Source of the DNA: Saussurea involucrata
Taxonomy: Eukaryota; Streptophyta; Magnoliopsida; Asterales; Asteraceae
Assembly (NCBI GenBank): GCA_033807775.1
Contig: JAWVWS010001001.1
Coordinates: 248,001 to 312,000 of the forward strand
Length of the DNA: 64,000 nucleotides
Direction: 5' to 3'
Position 1 is the first letter of the stretch. Each line of letters opens with the position of its first letter. Under the pieces are notes generated by a model. That model was not told the DNA's origin. It ran no database searches and was given only the letters and a program-made list of their open reading frames with translations. Shown here in pieces: positions 10,217-22,330 of the stretch. The position numbers were made by a program, and so were the translations under genes.

Positions 10217-10494
10217 TTTTCAGAAAAACAGAGTAAAGCGGATTCAAACGGTTTTGAAAGAGTATAAGTTGAAAGTAAGTGAAAAGTAACCAATGAAACA
10301 GTAATGAACAGTAGAGAAGATCTTTAAACTAGACTGGAAAGCTTTAAATGATATTAAAAGAACTCTGAAAAACTTGTTTTAATCTTTAACCAGTAAAAAC
10401 AGAGTATACTAGGAAGCTTTGAAACACACACACAATCATCAACAGTGAATCAACCTTGGTAGATTGGATGCGTTGATTTGAGAAAATCAAGCAA

Positions 10495-10506
10495 GCTCTG
10501 ATACCA
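10495..10506 (-). promoter_or_regulatory. Primer binding site of element E (initiator tRNA-Met)
   Basis: The minus strand reads TGGTATCAGAGC two bases after the LTR end CCTACA. It is complementary to the 3' end of plant initiator tRNA-Met, the standard Ty1/copia primer. Confidence 0.9.
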
Positions 10507-10508
10507 AC

Positions 10509-11228
10509 TGTAGGTTCCCAGATTCACGTTGCATCACAATAATGGTAAAGAAATAGACAGCGGAAGCATATTAAATAAAGCCATTAAAGTGAGTGATTGT
10601 GTAAACGATATTGTAACAGTGATAATCAAATATAGAACAGGATAATGATAACAAGATCAAGTATGAAACGCTGCTCGTATATTGATAATAGATAACACCA
10701 AGAACAAGATCAATGGTGTATCCTGAAATCTCACAGGGAACAATATCGTACAGAGGTAGTGCTATGGAATTTTGCAGTGTGTGTTTTAACAATTGTGGAA
10801 AACTATTCTTCCAAAAGCTTACAATTGTTGTTCCACTACCTCTCTATTTATAGCCTTGATAAAGTGTAGACAGTGTACTATCGTACCCTGGAATGACACG
10901 TGGAAAGTGTGTCTCATTTCTTTAGGGCATACGTGGAAAGTATGGACACGTGTCTGACACTTAGGATTTCTACGAGGATTAGGCTTCACAGAGGTCTTCA
11001 CTTCAACAGAGTTCATAGACCAGAACTCTGTTGGTCTCCGGGTATGAACAGTTCTTCTGTTGATCTTCTGCCAAAGCTCTGTTGAGCTCTGTTGGTTCCA
11101 CCAGAACTCTGTTGAGTTCTGTTGGTTTTCTTGTTGAGATTCTTCTAAGTCTTCTGCTCGATCTCTGTTGGTCTTCTGACTTGATAATATTTTCAATACT
11201 TTTACATGACAGATACTTGGGGCTAACA
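10509..11228 (-). repeat. 5' LTR of element E (720 bp)
   Basis: Read on the minus strand it runs from TGTTAGCCCCAAGTAT to CTGGGAACCTACA. Its length agrees with the 3' LTR of F once the insertion of G is removed (about 711 bp). A TATA box (CTATAAATAG) lies near 10845-10854. Repeated CAGAACTCTGTTG/CAGAGCTCTG words fill 10990-11130. Confidence 0.88.
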
Positions 11229-11565
11229 GATACTTCACCAGAGCCTCTGATGATTCTCACCAGAGCTCTGTGAAATCTTTGAGATTGTTCTGTCTTCGTT
11301 CTGTTGACTACTCTCACATCAGATACAAAATTTTAAATATTTTTGGGTAAAGGTGAAACATGTTGGGATACTTGGAAAGAAATGAAAAGGTCACTCTACA
11401 GAGGCAAAACTGCAAACCTCCACCAGTGCTTTGTCAGTTTTTCTGCCACATCATCAGAGGTAACGTCATTAGAGGTGTGGGTTATTTCTTAAGCGTCAAC
11501 CACTTGTCACCCACACATCTCTAACTGTGACGGTTTACTTGCTCGAAAGTTGTCAGAACCAATTC

Positions 11566-11701
11566 CACGTGGCAATCTCTGATTGAGAAACCAATCGTTA
11601 GCTGTTCCCACGTTACACTGTTGAGGCCACTCTACTTTCTGACACTCGAATGCCTACAGTACCTACGACGTTAGTACAGCCACACGATTCGAGTATAAAT
11701 A
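11566..11701 (+). promoter_or_regulatory. Probable internal promoter of element F ORF3
   Basis: CACGTG at 11566-11571 and TATAAATA at 11694-11701 lie 240 and about 110 bases before the ORF3 ATG at 11806. The AAACCCTAA leader just before the ATG resembles ordinary plant 5' UTRs. It parallels the promoters upstream of ORF3 in A, G and I. Confidence 0.6.
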
Positions 11702-11805
11702 TCAATACTCACTACCCATTTCTTTTCTTACGCTTACTGATCTTTCAAAAACCTTCATCTTTCCCTCAACCCTTGTGTTCTTCAAGAAACCCTAAACCTG
11801 CAACT

Positions 11806-14800
11806 ATGGCAGAACCTCAAAACCCATAAAATTCTGCTGAATCAAGCCGAATAGGACCCATAGACCAAATCGTTATCCTTCCATACGAGTTAGCAGACAA
11901 CAACTACCGATTTGATGCTAACCCCGGTCTCTATTTACCCACTTACCACATTTTTGTAGAGTTTTTCAGAAACTTTGAAGTTTTTAGAGCCCTAACTGAG
12001 TTCGGCGACAACCTTCCCGAAATCTACGTCCAACAATGGTGGACTACATGCCAGCACATTGAAGAACAAGATGGGATCGTTGGAAATGTCGATTCTAGGA
12101 ATAGAGGAGCAGGTACAATCCGTATTCGTTCAAGCACATTCAGAAGGGTCTTCAGAATGAAGACAAAAAGACAGCTTGGAATAGAAGCCTACGAGAAACC
12201 CCCCAAAGTAGTTGTTCTTCTTGATTTCATGAAGTTCCTAGGCTACAACAAAGATCTGAAAAAGATAGGCGAGTTCAGAAGACAAAACCTACCCACAGTG
12301 TGCAACTTCATGTTCTCCACATTGAACAGAACCCTTACCTGCAAGTCTAGTAGTCAAGATCAAACCAGCACAGAAATCCTACAAATCATGTATGGTTTGT
12401 TCTTCAACAGAAACTTCGACTACGCCAGCATTATGTACAATGATCTCCTTGCCGCTGTTAACACGAAGACTTCAACCATTGCAAGAGGAGGAGTTTTTGG
12501 AACTCACAAATTTCTGAAGACCATCAAATTTCCTCGATTCATCAGTCTGGTAATCAGAAGAGCCTTCCAACGCTTGGAATTAACTCAACAGGGAAATCCT
12601 ACACCTGTTTGGGTAATGTCCAAATTCCTTCCCACAACATCAGGTGCATATCCTTTTATTAGACGAGTACCAAGAACAATGATCGCTCTAATTAACCCTC
12701 AACATATTTCTTTCCAAAACTATCAGAGTGTTGCTCAACCTCAAGAACTTGAGGTGAGAACCCCAGCATACTTAGGATCTGAGCCCTCATTAGTGAGTAT
12801 GAGTGAGGAAATAGGAGAAGAAGTGAATAGACCAGAGGCAAGAGTACCCGAAGTGGGGTCTTCCTCTGCAAGAGTGATGGAGGAGGAAGTACAGAATAGA
12901 GCATCCCCTATGAAGACTGTTCATGAGGGAGTAAGAGAAACTCCAGAGGTAGAAGTAATTTCCTCTGGTAGTGGTGAGAAAGAGGATGAGAGAGAGAATC
13001 CTGAGAGTTCTAAATCCGTAGAACCCGAGGGAAATGCGAGCTTAGAACAAGATGTTCAAGAAATGAACACACATGTGAGATTTTGCACCCCAACTCCCAG
13101 TGCAACCACACAACCTATCCCTGGTGATCAAGACCAGAAGGATATTGAAACAGAGGTACACACCTCGAACCTTAACCAGCAAGAACCGCCAGAGGCACCT
13201 CTTCACGCCTCTGGTATGCACATACCTGGGGAATCTATCTTTGGTAATGATGTTCCTTTCCCCAGAACATCAATAGGTCACCTCCACACAATGATGCCTC
13301 TGTGGCTCATGTAGACTTAACAGACAATAGACCCGAGATCTTTTGAATCTCACGTAGCATCTGTCCGACTCAGGGACAATGGGAGACCATAGTAGAACAA
13401 GGGAAGACTTTGCTTGATCTAAATTCTTCTCATCACATCCGATTCTCCTCACCAGAACCTGAGCTGGAGGAGGAAATCGAGATCAGAACACCTGTAGTTG
13501 TTTCCCCTCAAAGGGATCATCAAGGACCAGGTGGAAGCCCTACAAGAGACAACATTAACACAACTCTTAATGTAGGCGCCTCTGAACTCGAGGCAGAATT
13601 GGATACATGTGTTGGATCCAAGGTTACCCCTGTTGACACTGTCACAAGAGCAGAGTTCGAAAGCTTTTGTGATAGTATCAACAACTCTTTGAATGACTAT
13701 AAACTTATCAATGAATCCAAAGAGGAGCTGATCCGCAAGGAGAATGCTTCTCTCAAAGAAGAACTGCAGCAGATCTCATCTAAATATGCAGAGATAAATC
13801 ATAAGTTTGCAGATGCTGAAAGAGTCAGAGCAGAGGAGACAACGAAGATATCAACAGAGCTAAAAAGAGTTATGGCAGAGAATCACACGGCTGCAATGAA
13901 CAGAACCCTGCCTATACCTTTATTTCTCCTATCAGACTCAAACATCAGAATCCTGACAGAGTTAATCAACACCTCTGTTAAGAATGCAGTGAAAGAGGCA
14001 ACGACATCTTCTGCTACCCCTGTCAATATTTCTGGTCCAAGCCCCAATGACTTACCAATGACAGTTGGCCAGATGGGAGATTTCAGTAAAAGTGTTCTTA
14101 GCAGAATGATGTCCATCTCATCAAAGTTTGTCATGAAGGCACAAGCGACAGAGTGACACGTGCAGACATCTCTTGACACTCACAAAGTTAACTTTGATTG
14201 TCAAGTTGATGAGATCAGAACTGTTGCAACAGAGGTCGAAGATACATTGAAAAAGGCAGTCGTCATCTTCACAGATTCCATTCTAAAGACTGCTACACTC
14301 AAGAGACCTGCAGACGGACCCCCAGAAGCAGAACCCTCGATCAAAAGAACCAAAGTTGCTTCAAAGTTTGTTGTTCCGTCCTCACCAGATGACGGCATAG
14401 CACTTTCTGATGATGATGATGACTTTCAAGATGCACCAGAGGGTCATTCAGATAGTCAGATGGGTGAGTCCTTAAACAACAAAAGGGGGAGAAAGCGAAA
14501 GAGAAAGAAAAGGAAAAGGAGAAAGAGCAGGAGAAAAAGGCGGAGAAAGAGAAAGAAAAGGATAAAGGGAAAGAGAAAGAGGCTGAAAGAGAAGCAGAGA
14601 AAGAAACAGATGCAGAGGCAGAAATAGATGAAGACAAGGGGATGACAGAAGAAACACCAGAAACGACTATGGTGGTGTTTAACTACATGTTCAAAGACAG
14701 AATCATCAATGCACTAGAAGAGTCAACACAACAACCACCAGAGATCATCATACTTGACACCCCTCCGTCATCACCCAGAACTGAACTAGAGAGATCAATC

Positions 14801-15736
14801 CCAATCTCTGCTGATGAACAAATGAGCCAAGTCCAACCCCAAATCCAACCCCAAGTGCTACAAGAACCCGTACGCCATGTTGACATTCTTATGGCTGAAA
14901 CCCATGACGACCAGAACCCACCTCAAAACCAAGCAGAGCAGAACCCTGAAACCCGACACTCTGACAATCCTGGAATCGAAACCATATTCGCATTCCTCTA
15001 TGCTGACAGAGACATAATCCATGTGAATGCAATACCCATTAACCTATACTTAAACCCGATCAATGCCAGCAGACTCACTGATGCAAGGTTAAAATTCATC
15101 CAAACCAGATCTAATATGAACAAAGCCATAGACTCAAACTTCACATTCGAATTTATTCTGAATGTTGAAGCAAAGAAGTTCTCCAACGACAGTATTCAGT
15201 ACCACGTCTACACTGTGAGGACAAAAGAGAACACGATTGAAAAATTCAATGACAATGATCTTGTGCTCTTGAATCCTTACGCTCTGGTAACACTTCATGC
15301 CTATTGCTTAAACTTCATCGACAGATACAGAGGCACAGGAACTGCTATGAGGGAAATCGAGTTTGTCATGCAAGAACACGTAAATCTCAGAACGTAAATC
15401 GACTTTCAACTAGGCATGGAATTCGAGGTTGAAAAGCTAGCGATTGGACCTCCAAATGAAAGTATTGAAGGTCTTGATGAGTACAGAACAGGTACGGTTG
15501 TGGGTGAACCAGCTATACTTATCTGCAGACAGAAGGGTATCAAGAAAGCCATCAGAGCAGAGGAAGCCCACAAGTACTCAAGTGAGTCGCTACTGTATCT
15601 CAAGAGAATCATTATGGAGCTTCCAAGGGAAAAATGCCCAGAAGAGTCAATGAGAAGCTTCATCAACCAAATAGACCTCATGTTAGAATTCAGAGATCTG
15701 ATCAGAAAATTCGACAGAATTCTAAGAGGAATCTAG
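11806..15736 (+). pseudogene. Element F third ORF (env-like position), decayed
   Basis: ATG 11806 is followed by a TAA at codon 8, then open coding to 13314. The match continues in other frames: 13410-14156, 14160-14627, 14642-15397 and 15416-15736. That implies two frameshifts and three internal stops. The N-terminal module is clear (IYVQQWWTTCQHI, FRRQNLPTVCNFMFS, FDYASIMYNDL). A coiled coil lies at about 13690-13900. A basic LKRP...IKRTKV cluster lies near 14300-14360, followed by an Asp run. Lys/Glu repeats follow at 14480-14630, whose true frame is KE-rich; the shifted frame is spuriously Arg/Lys-rich. The C-terminal module (ENTIEKFNDNDL) is at about 15230 and EFRDLIRKF at the end. Confidence 0.82.
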
Positions 15737-15871
15737 GATGATTAAGTGTGCTGTTTCTTTTGTTTTGTATTGTAACATCTTAAAAGAATAGTGCAAGGTT
15801 TCAACAGAGGTAAAAGTTCTCTGTTCCTTTGTTTAAATATCTCTGTATTTTGTAAATTTTTATGTTCAATA

Positions 15872-15884
15872 CTTAGGTGGAGAT
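15872..15884 (+). promoter_or_regulatory. Degenerate polypurine tract of element F
   Basis: CTTAGGTGGAGAT precedes the 3' LTR start TGTTAG. The usual GGGGG core is interrupted by a T, a sign of age or weakened priming. Confidence 0.7.
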
Positions 15885-16181
15885 TGTTAGCCCCAAGTAT
15901 ATCTTATGTAAAAGTATTGAAAATATTACAAGTCAGAAGACCACCAGAGATCAGACAGAAGACTTGGAAGAAGTTCAACAAGAAGACCAACAGAGCTCGA
16001 CAGAGCTCTGGCGGAACCAACAGAGCTCTGGCAGAAGACCTCTTCCATTTAACAGAAGAACTGTTCACCAACAGAAGACCAATAGAGCTCTGGTGACCGA
16101 AGACCTCTGTGAAGCCTAAGTCTCGTAGAAATCTCTAAGTGTTAGACACGTGCCCGTACTTTCCACGTAAGCCCTAAAAAG
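15885..16181 (+). repeat. 3' LTR of element F, left piece (cut by element G)
   Basis: Begins TGTTAGCCCCAAGTAT and carries five or more CAGAGCTCTG/CAGAAGAC words. It is interrupted at 16181 by G, whose target copy AAAAG is 16177-16181. 15737-15871 between ORF3 and the LTR is 3' untranslated sequence. Confidence 0.88.
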
Positions 16182-17129
16182 TGTTGGTCCCGAAAGGCTA
16201 TACAAGTTTGTAGAAGGGGGGGGGGGGTTGAATACAAACACATGTTTTTACTTTTCTAAATTGTTTATTGATAAATCAAGACAATTTACAACTTGTTGCG
16301 GAACAAGATTAAGGATAAACCTAATCTAGACAAGTCTTGAGAAACACTAAGTTTCTTGCACTAGAAAGAGTTAAAGAAATTACGAATAATAACTTAACAA
16401 TAAGGGAGAAAGAAGAAGATGGCCCGAGCACAAACAATTCATTTCTGAAGTAGGGTTCTTCTTATATACTGCATGCATTTAATGCATGGCAGTATGGCTT
16501 TACATGTGGCAGCAGCTGATTGGTCGCATGTACTTTTGTAGACATCCTAGTAGCCGCATGGTGCACAGTGTGGAATCAGAGTTGTTGTACAATTTCAGAC
16601 AAAAGGTATGTTGGTTCTGACAGTTCGTACGGAGACGTGCAAGGGAGGTAAGACAATAGTAACATGCAGGGAGACTTCATGATCAGCCTTCGTTGAGTCA
16701 GATCTTTATCAGCGAATGATAAAGTTCAGCGATTGCTGAAGTCTTCTACTTGATACTTCACATTGAATGGACAGGTCTTGATTCGCTGATATCCGCATCA
16801 GTTCATGAGTAGACTTGTCGCTGGTTCTTGAGCTTGATCTTCGACTTCAGTGTAGAACTTTGGTTGACGTGAAACTTGTCTTCAGGGATCATAAGTAAAC
16901 AACTAACTTATCAGCGATCATCTCATAGACTGAACAGGCTCAGAGCTATATGATGATGAACAGTGTTCGCTGAATGTTTAATCAAAAGAATGAGAGTTCC
17001 TATCAGCGGTACTGATTTAGTCTTAGTACATCAGCGATAGTGAAACTCTAATACATATTGTTTACTTACAATTTTCACTAAGTGTTTAAGAGAGGGTCAT
17101 TATCAAATCACTGAGGGTTTGGATCAACA
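16182..17129 (-). repeat. 3' LTR of element G (948 bp)
   Basis: Ends are TGTTGGTCCCG on the plus strand and GGATCAACA at 17121-17129. It contains a run of 12 G at 16216-16227 and many TCAGCGA/TCGCTGA words. It matches the other G LTR and both I LTRs (in reverse). Confidence 0.92.
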
Positions 17130-17143
17130 ATCTCCCCCTATTT
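17130..17143 (-). promoter_or_regulatory. Polypurine tract of element G
   Basis: The minus strand reads AAATAGGGGGAGAT immediately before the LTR, identical to the tract of element I. 17144-17395 is 3' untranslated sequence with no gene. Confidence 0.9.
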
Positions 17144-17395
17144 GATTATGACATAGCAACAGAGAAAATTGCTATTTAATGAAAACATAAGGATAAAAAG
17201 AACTCATAAAATATTTGTCCCTTTTACTGTTTTCTGGGATCTTTTCTGTACTGATGGAGTAAAGTACATTCGCTTAAATTTTTCTTTAAACTTTGTAAGG
17301 ATTACAGATGGAAGTAGAAAAATTACAAGTACTGCTAGTGAATTTACATGTACAAAAGATGTAAACTGATAGGATAGAAGAATTTCAATGCGATC

Positions 17396-20300
17396 CTACC
17401 AGTCATTAGGTTCTTCCTTAATGAGAAGTTCATCAAGGGTCTTTGATGTGGGAATCATCCAGTTAGGAACCGTTACTTCTTGATTCTTTTTGTTCAGAGC
17501 TTCTTCAAAAATCAAGGGTTTAAGATGTCGTGCCTGAATGTCGCGTTTGAATTCACACCAGTAGATGAGATCTTTCAGCTGTTCGATGGGAGTGATGGGA
17601 AGCTCAGAGATACGTTGAAAACGTTGTCATCCACCATAGTCAATAAAGAATATCCCATAGGGTTTGCTTATGACTTTTCCAGGGATGAAAGTCTCACCAG
17701 GAGGAAGAGATGTGTCAAGTGCGGAAAGGTCAGGTTCTGGACCAAGAACTTCAGCACGAGAAAAACCAATACCTGTTTCTTTCCGTATAGGAGGACCTGA
17801 GTCTGAAGGTTTAGCCTTTTTCTTTGCAGAGGCCCTTCTTTTCTGATTTGTGAGAGGAGGGGGAGGAGGAATATCCACCCAAGAAGAGACTAAGTCGATC
17901 TGTTGATTTATCAGCTTTTCGACATGATCCTTGTACTTAGATTGAGACTTCTGGATGGCTAATCTGATCTCCAACCATTCAGAGAGACCGTACTTCGTGA
18001 TGGCTTCAGCATAGATTTTTTCGTACTGTCCGTTCTCTCTGAATATCTCGATTTAAGCGATTGAAACTCTGAGGGTTGATTTTCCAGTGATATGTACCTT
18101 GTTGATTCTGGCAGGTCGATATCTGAAGTGTACCCTTTCTTTGCACCAGTTTAAAGTAGATTGAGACACAGTTCTCTTTTCTTCAACGATCTTCTTGGCG
18201 TCTTCCCATAGCTGACGTTGAACTTCGATTGGAGTTCTTTTCAGCGATGGGTCTTTCACTGATTGTTAAGTAAGCTGGATGGCGAGTTCTCTGTCTTTTT
18301 CTTCAGCTTCCCTTTGTTTAGCAATTAATCTTTCAGCTCTTAAATGATCCTCGTATTCTTTCCTTGTTACCTTGAACTTTTTAGGAACAGGAGTGACTTT
18401 GGAGTGAGGGAGGATGATTCGTTGATCGTCAAACTGTTTGATCATTGCTTCTCTTCTTTCTTCTTCACTTAGCATGTGAGGAGCTAAGGAAGGTCTGTTT
18501 TTGTGAAAGAGCATCTGTTCTTCAGGTTCATCAGTCTCAGAGATCAAATCCAAGACTGGGATTATTTCTTCAGCGTTGAGAGCTGGGATTATTGTTGGAC
18601 TTGTGGGAGCTTCAGCTGAATCCTCAAGCAGGGGAGAGGACTTGCTGAAACATAGCGATCGTTTAAGTAAGTCTTGGGAATGAAAGAGATAGAGAGAGAA
18701 TGTGGTTAAGTGTATAGAGGTTTTATGGAGAGGAGAGTTGGGATTGAGAAAGGATAGAGAAGGGATGCAGTGTAAGGGAATAGAAGGTAGTGTACCTGAC
18801 AAACCGGCTTTTTAAGCAAGATCGTCAGATTGCCATCTGGAGCGAGGCCTTTGTTCTTGCCTTTGTCAGCTTCAGACGCTGCAGGCTTTGATTTGGTCTG
18901 CTCCCCTGAAGGTTCTTGGATGACTACCCCTTTGAGAGTTGTAGTCTTCTGAATAGGCTTGACGATAAAGGAGTCATCATCATCATCATCATCATCATCG
19001 TCATCATCATCATTTGGAGAAGAACATGGTTCATCATCAGAGATGTCGACAGCTTCATTGTCTTCAGCTTTGTCGTCAGATTATATCTCCTCAGCATAGG
19101 GTTCGGTTACATCAGCAGCAACTTTCTCAAGTTGTTCATCGAGTTGCTCCCCCTCAGATACAGAGGCGAGCTTCTCGGTTCCCTCCGGGTTTTCAACTCC
19201 CTGAGGTTTTGAAGAAGTAGCAGCAGCAGCTTCCTTTTCAATACCCTCCCCCTCAGCATGGGGAAGGTCTTCTTTATTTTTCTTCTCCCCCTCATCATTA
19301 TAGGGAAGGTCTTCTTTAGTCTTCTCCCCCTCTTCCACATCATGGTTGGGGGAGGTAACAGAATGTTCAGCAGCACCAGTGTCAACCTGCATTGGGTCCT
19401 TGTCTTCAAGGCCAAAGATCCCAATACAGTTTTCAATCCCTGTTAATCTGTCTTCCAGGCCAGATATAGCAGGATTGAGGCTTTGAAGTTCTTATCGATC
19501 AATCTGAGTAAAGTGCGATGGAGTGCAAGTTGGAGCATTCAGACGATCGATCACTTGCTGAATAATTTCTTTGACATTACCAACATCAGCTTTGACCGTG
19601 GAGACCTCGGTCTTAAGAGTACTCACCTCTGTTTTCAATGATATTACTTCATTGGTCTGAGAGGTAAAGTTTGTAGTGAGAGCGGTATTGGTGTTGTTGA
19701 TGGCAGTTGAATGTTCAACGATGGTGGTAGCAAATTGAGCAATGCTACTATCAACCTTCTCCAAATCAGCTTTGGAGGCTTTCTTTTCGACCTCAGTGGT
19801 CAAAATCTTCAGATTTTCTCCAGCGTTTGTAACCGCTGAAGAATTTGCAGAGAGAGTTGTGGTGAGAGCTTCCACTTTTGTTCCCAGGGCCGTCAGGGAG
19901 GTGTTGATATCCCCCAAATTAGGACCTGAAAAAGTTATAAACTTATGAACAGAGGAAAGCTCAGAAGTTTGGGGTTGAGAGAGAGAAGTGTGTGGGGTTT
20001 TGTGTATACCTGCAGGCGGGTTGTCGAAGTTGTCGAAACCTCGATGTCCTAAAAAAGTTTCGTAGTCGTCTTCAATATTTCCTAGACGACTGGAACTACC
20101 TGCAGGTCTTGTGGTGTTTCCTATCATCCTCTGAAAATGTTCAGCAGTAGTGTCGTTGAGGATGACGGTTGTTGAGGAGAATAGGGGAATAGATTGAGTG
20201 ACCAAAGAAGAGGTGAGAGAAATGGAGGACGAGAATGATGGTTGGGTGCGGGGTTCAGCATTGGATCCGCTAAGAATCACTTCAGTCTGTAGAGAGGCTG

Positions 20301-21504
20301 AAGGAGGTGGGTTCATTTCCAAGTTTATAACTCCAGCGTTTAGACACGCTGAAGCTGGGATGGAAGGGGTGGCTTGTTCAGCTGTGGCAGAGCGTACAAC
20401 TGAACTTTCCATCAGCTCTTCAAGATGAGCTGAGGAGTCTTCAGCATGTAAATGTTGGGGGGGTTGCTCCTTGGTTTTCTTGATTCTTTTGGAACCAAGT
20501 TGCGTAGTAGATTGTTTCCTTTTTCTAGAAGGAGTGGAGGTTGCAGTTGGGGTATCAGTGGTGGGTTTTTCCACTAACTGAGCTGCAGAAGTAGAAGAAG
20601 GAGGATTGAGAAGAGTTAAGAGAGTAGAGAGACGTACCTCGTTTGCCATTGGCTTGAAGTCGAGTACCTTAGGGCCAACCTGAGAGAGTTTCACGTCTCC
20701 TACTTTTGGGTAGTTATCCTTAAGGCCGGTTTGGAAGATGGCGCTGAGGAATCTTGGGTATGGAACCCATGATGGTCGGTCAGTAGCAGAGTCTACTCTG
20801 AGCACAAGATCATCGTAGATTATCGAGGCCCAGTCAACATGAAGACCTTTCAGCAATGCATAGCCCATTGCTTGCTGAGGTTGAGCGGAGCCGATCTTTG
20901 CAGTCATACAGCTTATCAAGTGTGCGAAGATAAAGTTCATTTCGCTGGGCATTTTGGATTTCCTGATGAGGGTCAGCTTCTTCTCAGGCTTCTTGTCCCT
21001 CCCTGTTTCCCATACATAACCCATTGCATCAAAGAATGCAGTGATGGCTTCCCTATCAGCATGTTTCTTGTGGTCAGGGAGAGAAACAAAGGGTTTTTCT
21101 TTTGTGGCGATGGGAAGGCTCAATGCTTTTCGGATAATGGCAGGGGTGATTTTTATGGTGCCAAAATCAGTGTCACGGAGGATGCCATCGATTTTCTTCG
21201 TGGGGTCTTTGGTCGATGTGAGCTGAGTGTGTCTGGCAGAATACCAGAACTGAGATAGTAGTAGTTGATGAGCAAGGGGTGTTATGGTCAGGGTTGTAGA
21301 GAGGCAACAGGTTTTGAGGAAATTCACAGCATCATTCAGATGTGTGACTTTCTTTCGAGGAGGAAACTCAAAAAGCGCATAGAGATTGTTTGTTTTTGTC
21401 CAATCGAGTTCCTCAAGCGTGAAATTGACCTGAGGAGCCTTGGTGATTTCCAGTTCCTCAGCAGCAGCAGTGTTCTCAGCAGTAGGAATATCAGTAGATG
21501 CCAT
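17396..21504 (-). pseudogene. Element G third ORF (env-like position), two exons, five premature stops
   Basis: Starts at ATG 21504 (MASTDIPTAENTAAAEE) after a leader intron. Exon 1 keeps one frame to 18796 with stops at 19492-19494 and 19081-19083. An intron (18641-18795) follows. Exon 2 runs to TAG 17396-17398 with stops at 18266-18268, 18053-18055 and 17627-17629. The N-terminal module occupies residues about 25-300 (FFDAMGY, MNFIFAHLISCMT, WASIIYDDLV, YPRFLSAIFQTGL). A basic RKRKQ..SKRIKKTK cluster is near 330-350 and a heptad-rich segment near 540-650. EGE repeats and an Asp run precede the intron. The C-terminal module is GG*QRFQRISELP. The protein is not predicted to be membrane-bound; role unknown. 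Confidence 0.85.
18641..18795 (-). other. Coding intron in element G ORF3 (155 bp)
   Basis: Donor CAG|GTACAC at 18796/18795 and acceptor TTTCAGCAAG|TCC at 18641/18640. The intron is pyrimidine-rich, its length is not a multiple of three, and splicing joins exon 1 and exon 2 in phase 0. The same intron exists in element I (44955-45103), which strongly supports it. Confidence 0.75.
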
Positions 21505-21663
21505 TGCTGTATTATCAGTTCAACCAAATATATAACAAATAAGAATAATCTTAATGTGGAAAGATTTTCCAATAAGATGGTTCGAATTTTGTCCATTTCA
21601 TTCAGACAAAAATGTCTTAATGAAGATTAGGGTTTTCTTGTTTTTGAAAAAGAAATGCAAACC

Positions 21664-22316
21664 TGATAGTTCAGGATCCAATCTTACAATCAATACAACA
21701 ATGAATAGAATAGTAATTGAGAAGTAATTTGATCAGGAACACTTGTATTCAATGAAGAACAGATTTACAGATCTTAGAGAGAGCGTATCTCAAATATTAC
21801 AAAATATGAATACAAGAATATGCGGGAAAAGTTATGCCAAAGATTAGCCAAAGATCCATTAGCTTACAGTTGCTAACTCCTATATATACTGTAAGGAAAT
21901 GCTAAAGCTACAGTACATATGAGAAACAGACTAATAGAACAATTACACGTGTCCTAATTAGTAACTGGATATAACAGAAAATACAAGTCATAAGTTCTGA
22001 ACATGTTGTTCAGAACTTCTGAACATTCTTCTGACTAAGCGCTTTAGAACATTTGTCTTCATAGTCAGAAGTTCTGAGTCTCCTACTCAGAACTCTGAAC
22101 CTTCTAGTCAGAATCCACACTTGTAATCTTTTCGACTTTCCTGATCAGAACTTCTGAGTCTTCTACTCAGAATTTCTGAGTCTTCTGACCAAATCCCAAT
22201 ACCTAGAATCTTTTCTAGACTTCTATATTCAGAAGTTCTGAGTCTTCTACTCAGAACTCTGAGTCTTCAATTCAGAAACCAACACTTGTGTTTTTGACAA
22301 AACTCTAGACCTAACA
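21664..22316 (-). repeat. 3' LTR of element B (653 bp)
   Basis: Plus-strand ends TGATAGTTCAGG and CTAGACCTAACA. It repeats TCAGAA(C/G)TTCTGA about ten times between 21990 and 22275. It matches the other B LTR with few differences plus a small indel near 21970. Confidence 0.92.
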
Positions 22317-22330
22317 ATCTCCCCCTTTTT
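22317..22330 (-). promoter_or_regulatory. Polypurine tract of element B
   Basis: The minus strand reads AAAAAGGGGGAGAT, identical to the tract of element A. Confidence 0.9.

Larger units (their letters stand above)
9849..11228 (-). mobile_element. Element E: fragment of an E/F-family Sirevirus (5' LTR, primer site, start of gag)
   Basis: On the minus strand the order is LTR, tRNA-Met primer site, untranslated leader, then gag broken off after about 120 codons. The LTR matches the 3' LTR of F in its starts, ends and repeated CAGAGCTCTG words. The remainder of E is missing, apparently removed by a deletion that joined E gag to element D at about 9848. The 10217-10494 leader holds no ORF. Confidence 0.8.

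Noticed and set aside
14480..14627. Very basic Arg/Lys protein tail
   Set aside because: It is the shifted frame of a KE-rich repeat; the family frame gives alternating Lys and Glu.
14341..14657. Minus-strand Ser/Phe/Leu-rich ORFs
   Set aside because: They are antisense to the Lys/Glu repeat of element F ORF3 and have no independent support.
9849..16181. E and F as one element with an inverted 5' half
   Set aside because: Possible, since both belong to one family, but E's outer LTR end directly abuts F spacer, which fits insertion followed by deletion better; left undecided.
18916..19212. Plus-strand ORF with an Ile run
   Set aside because: The run is the antisense of the Asp repeat (GAT)n in G ORF3.
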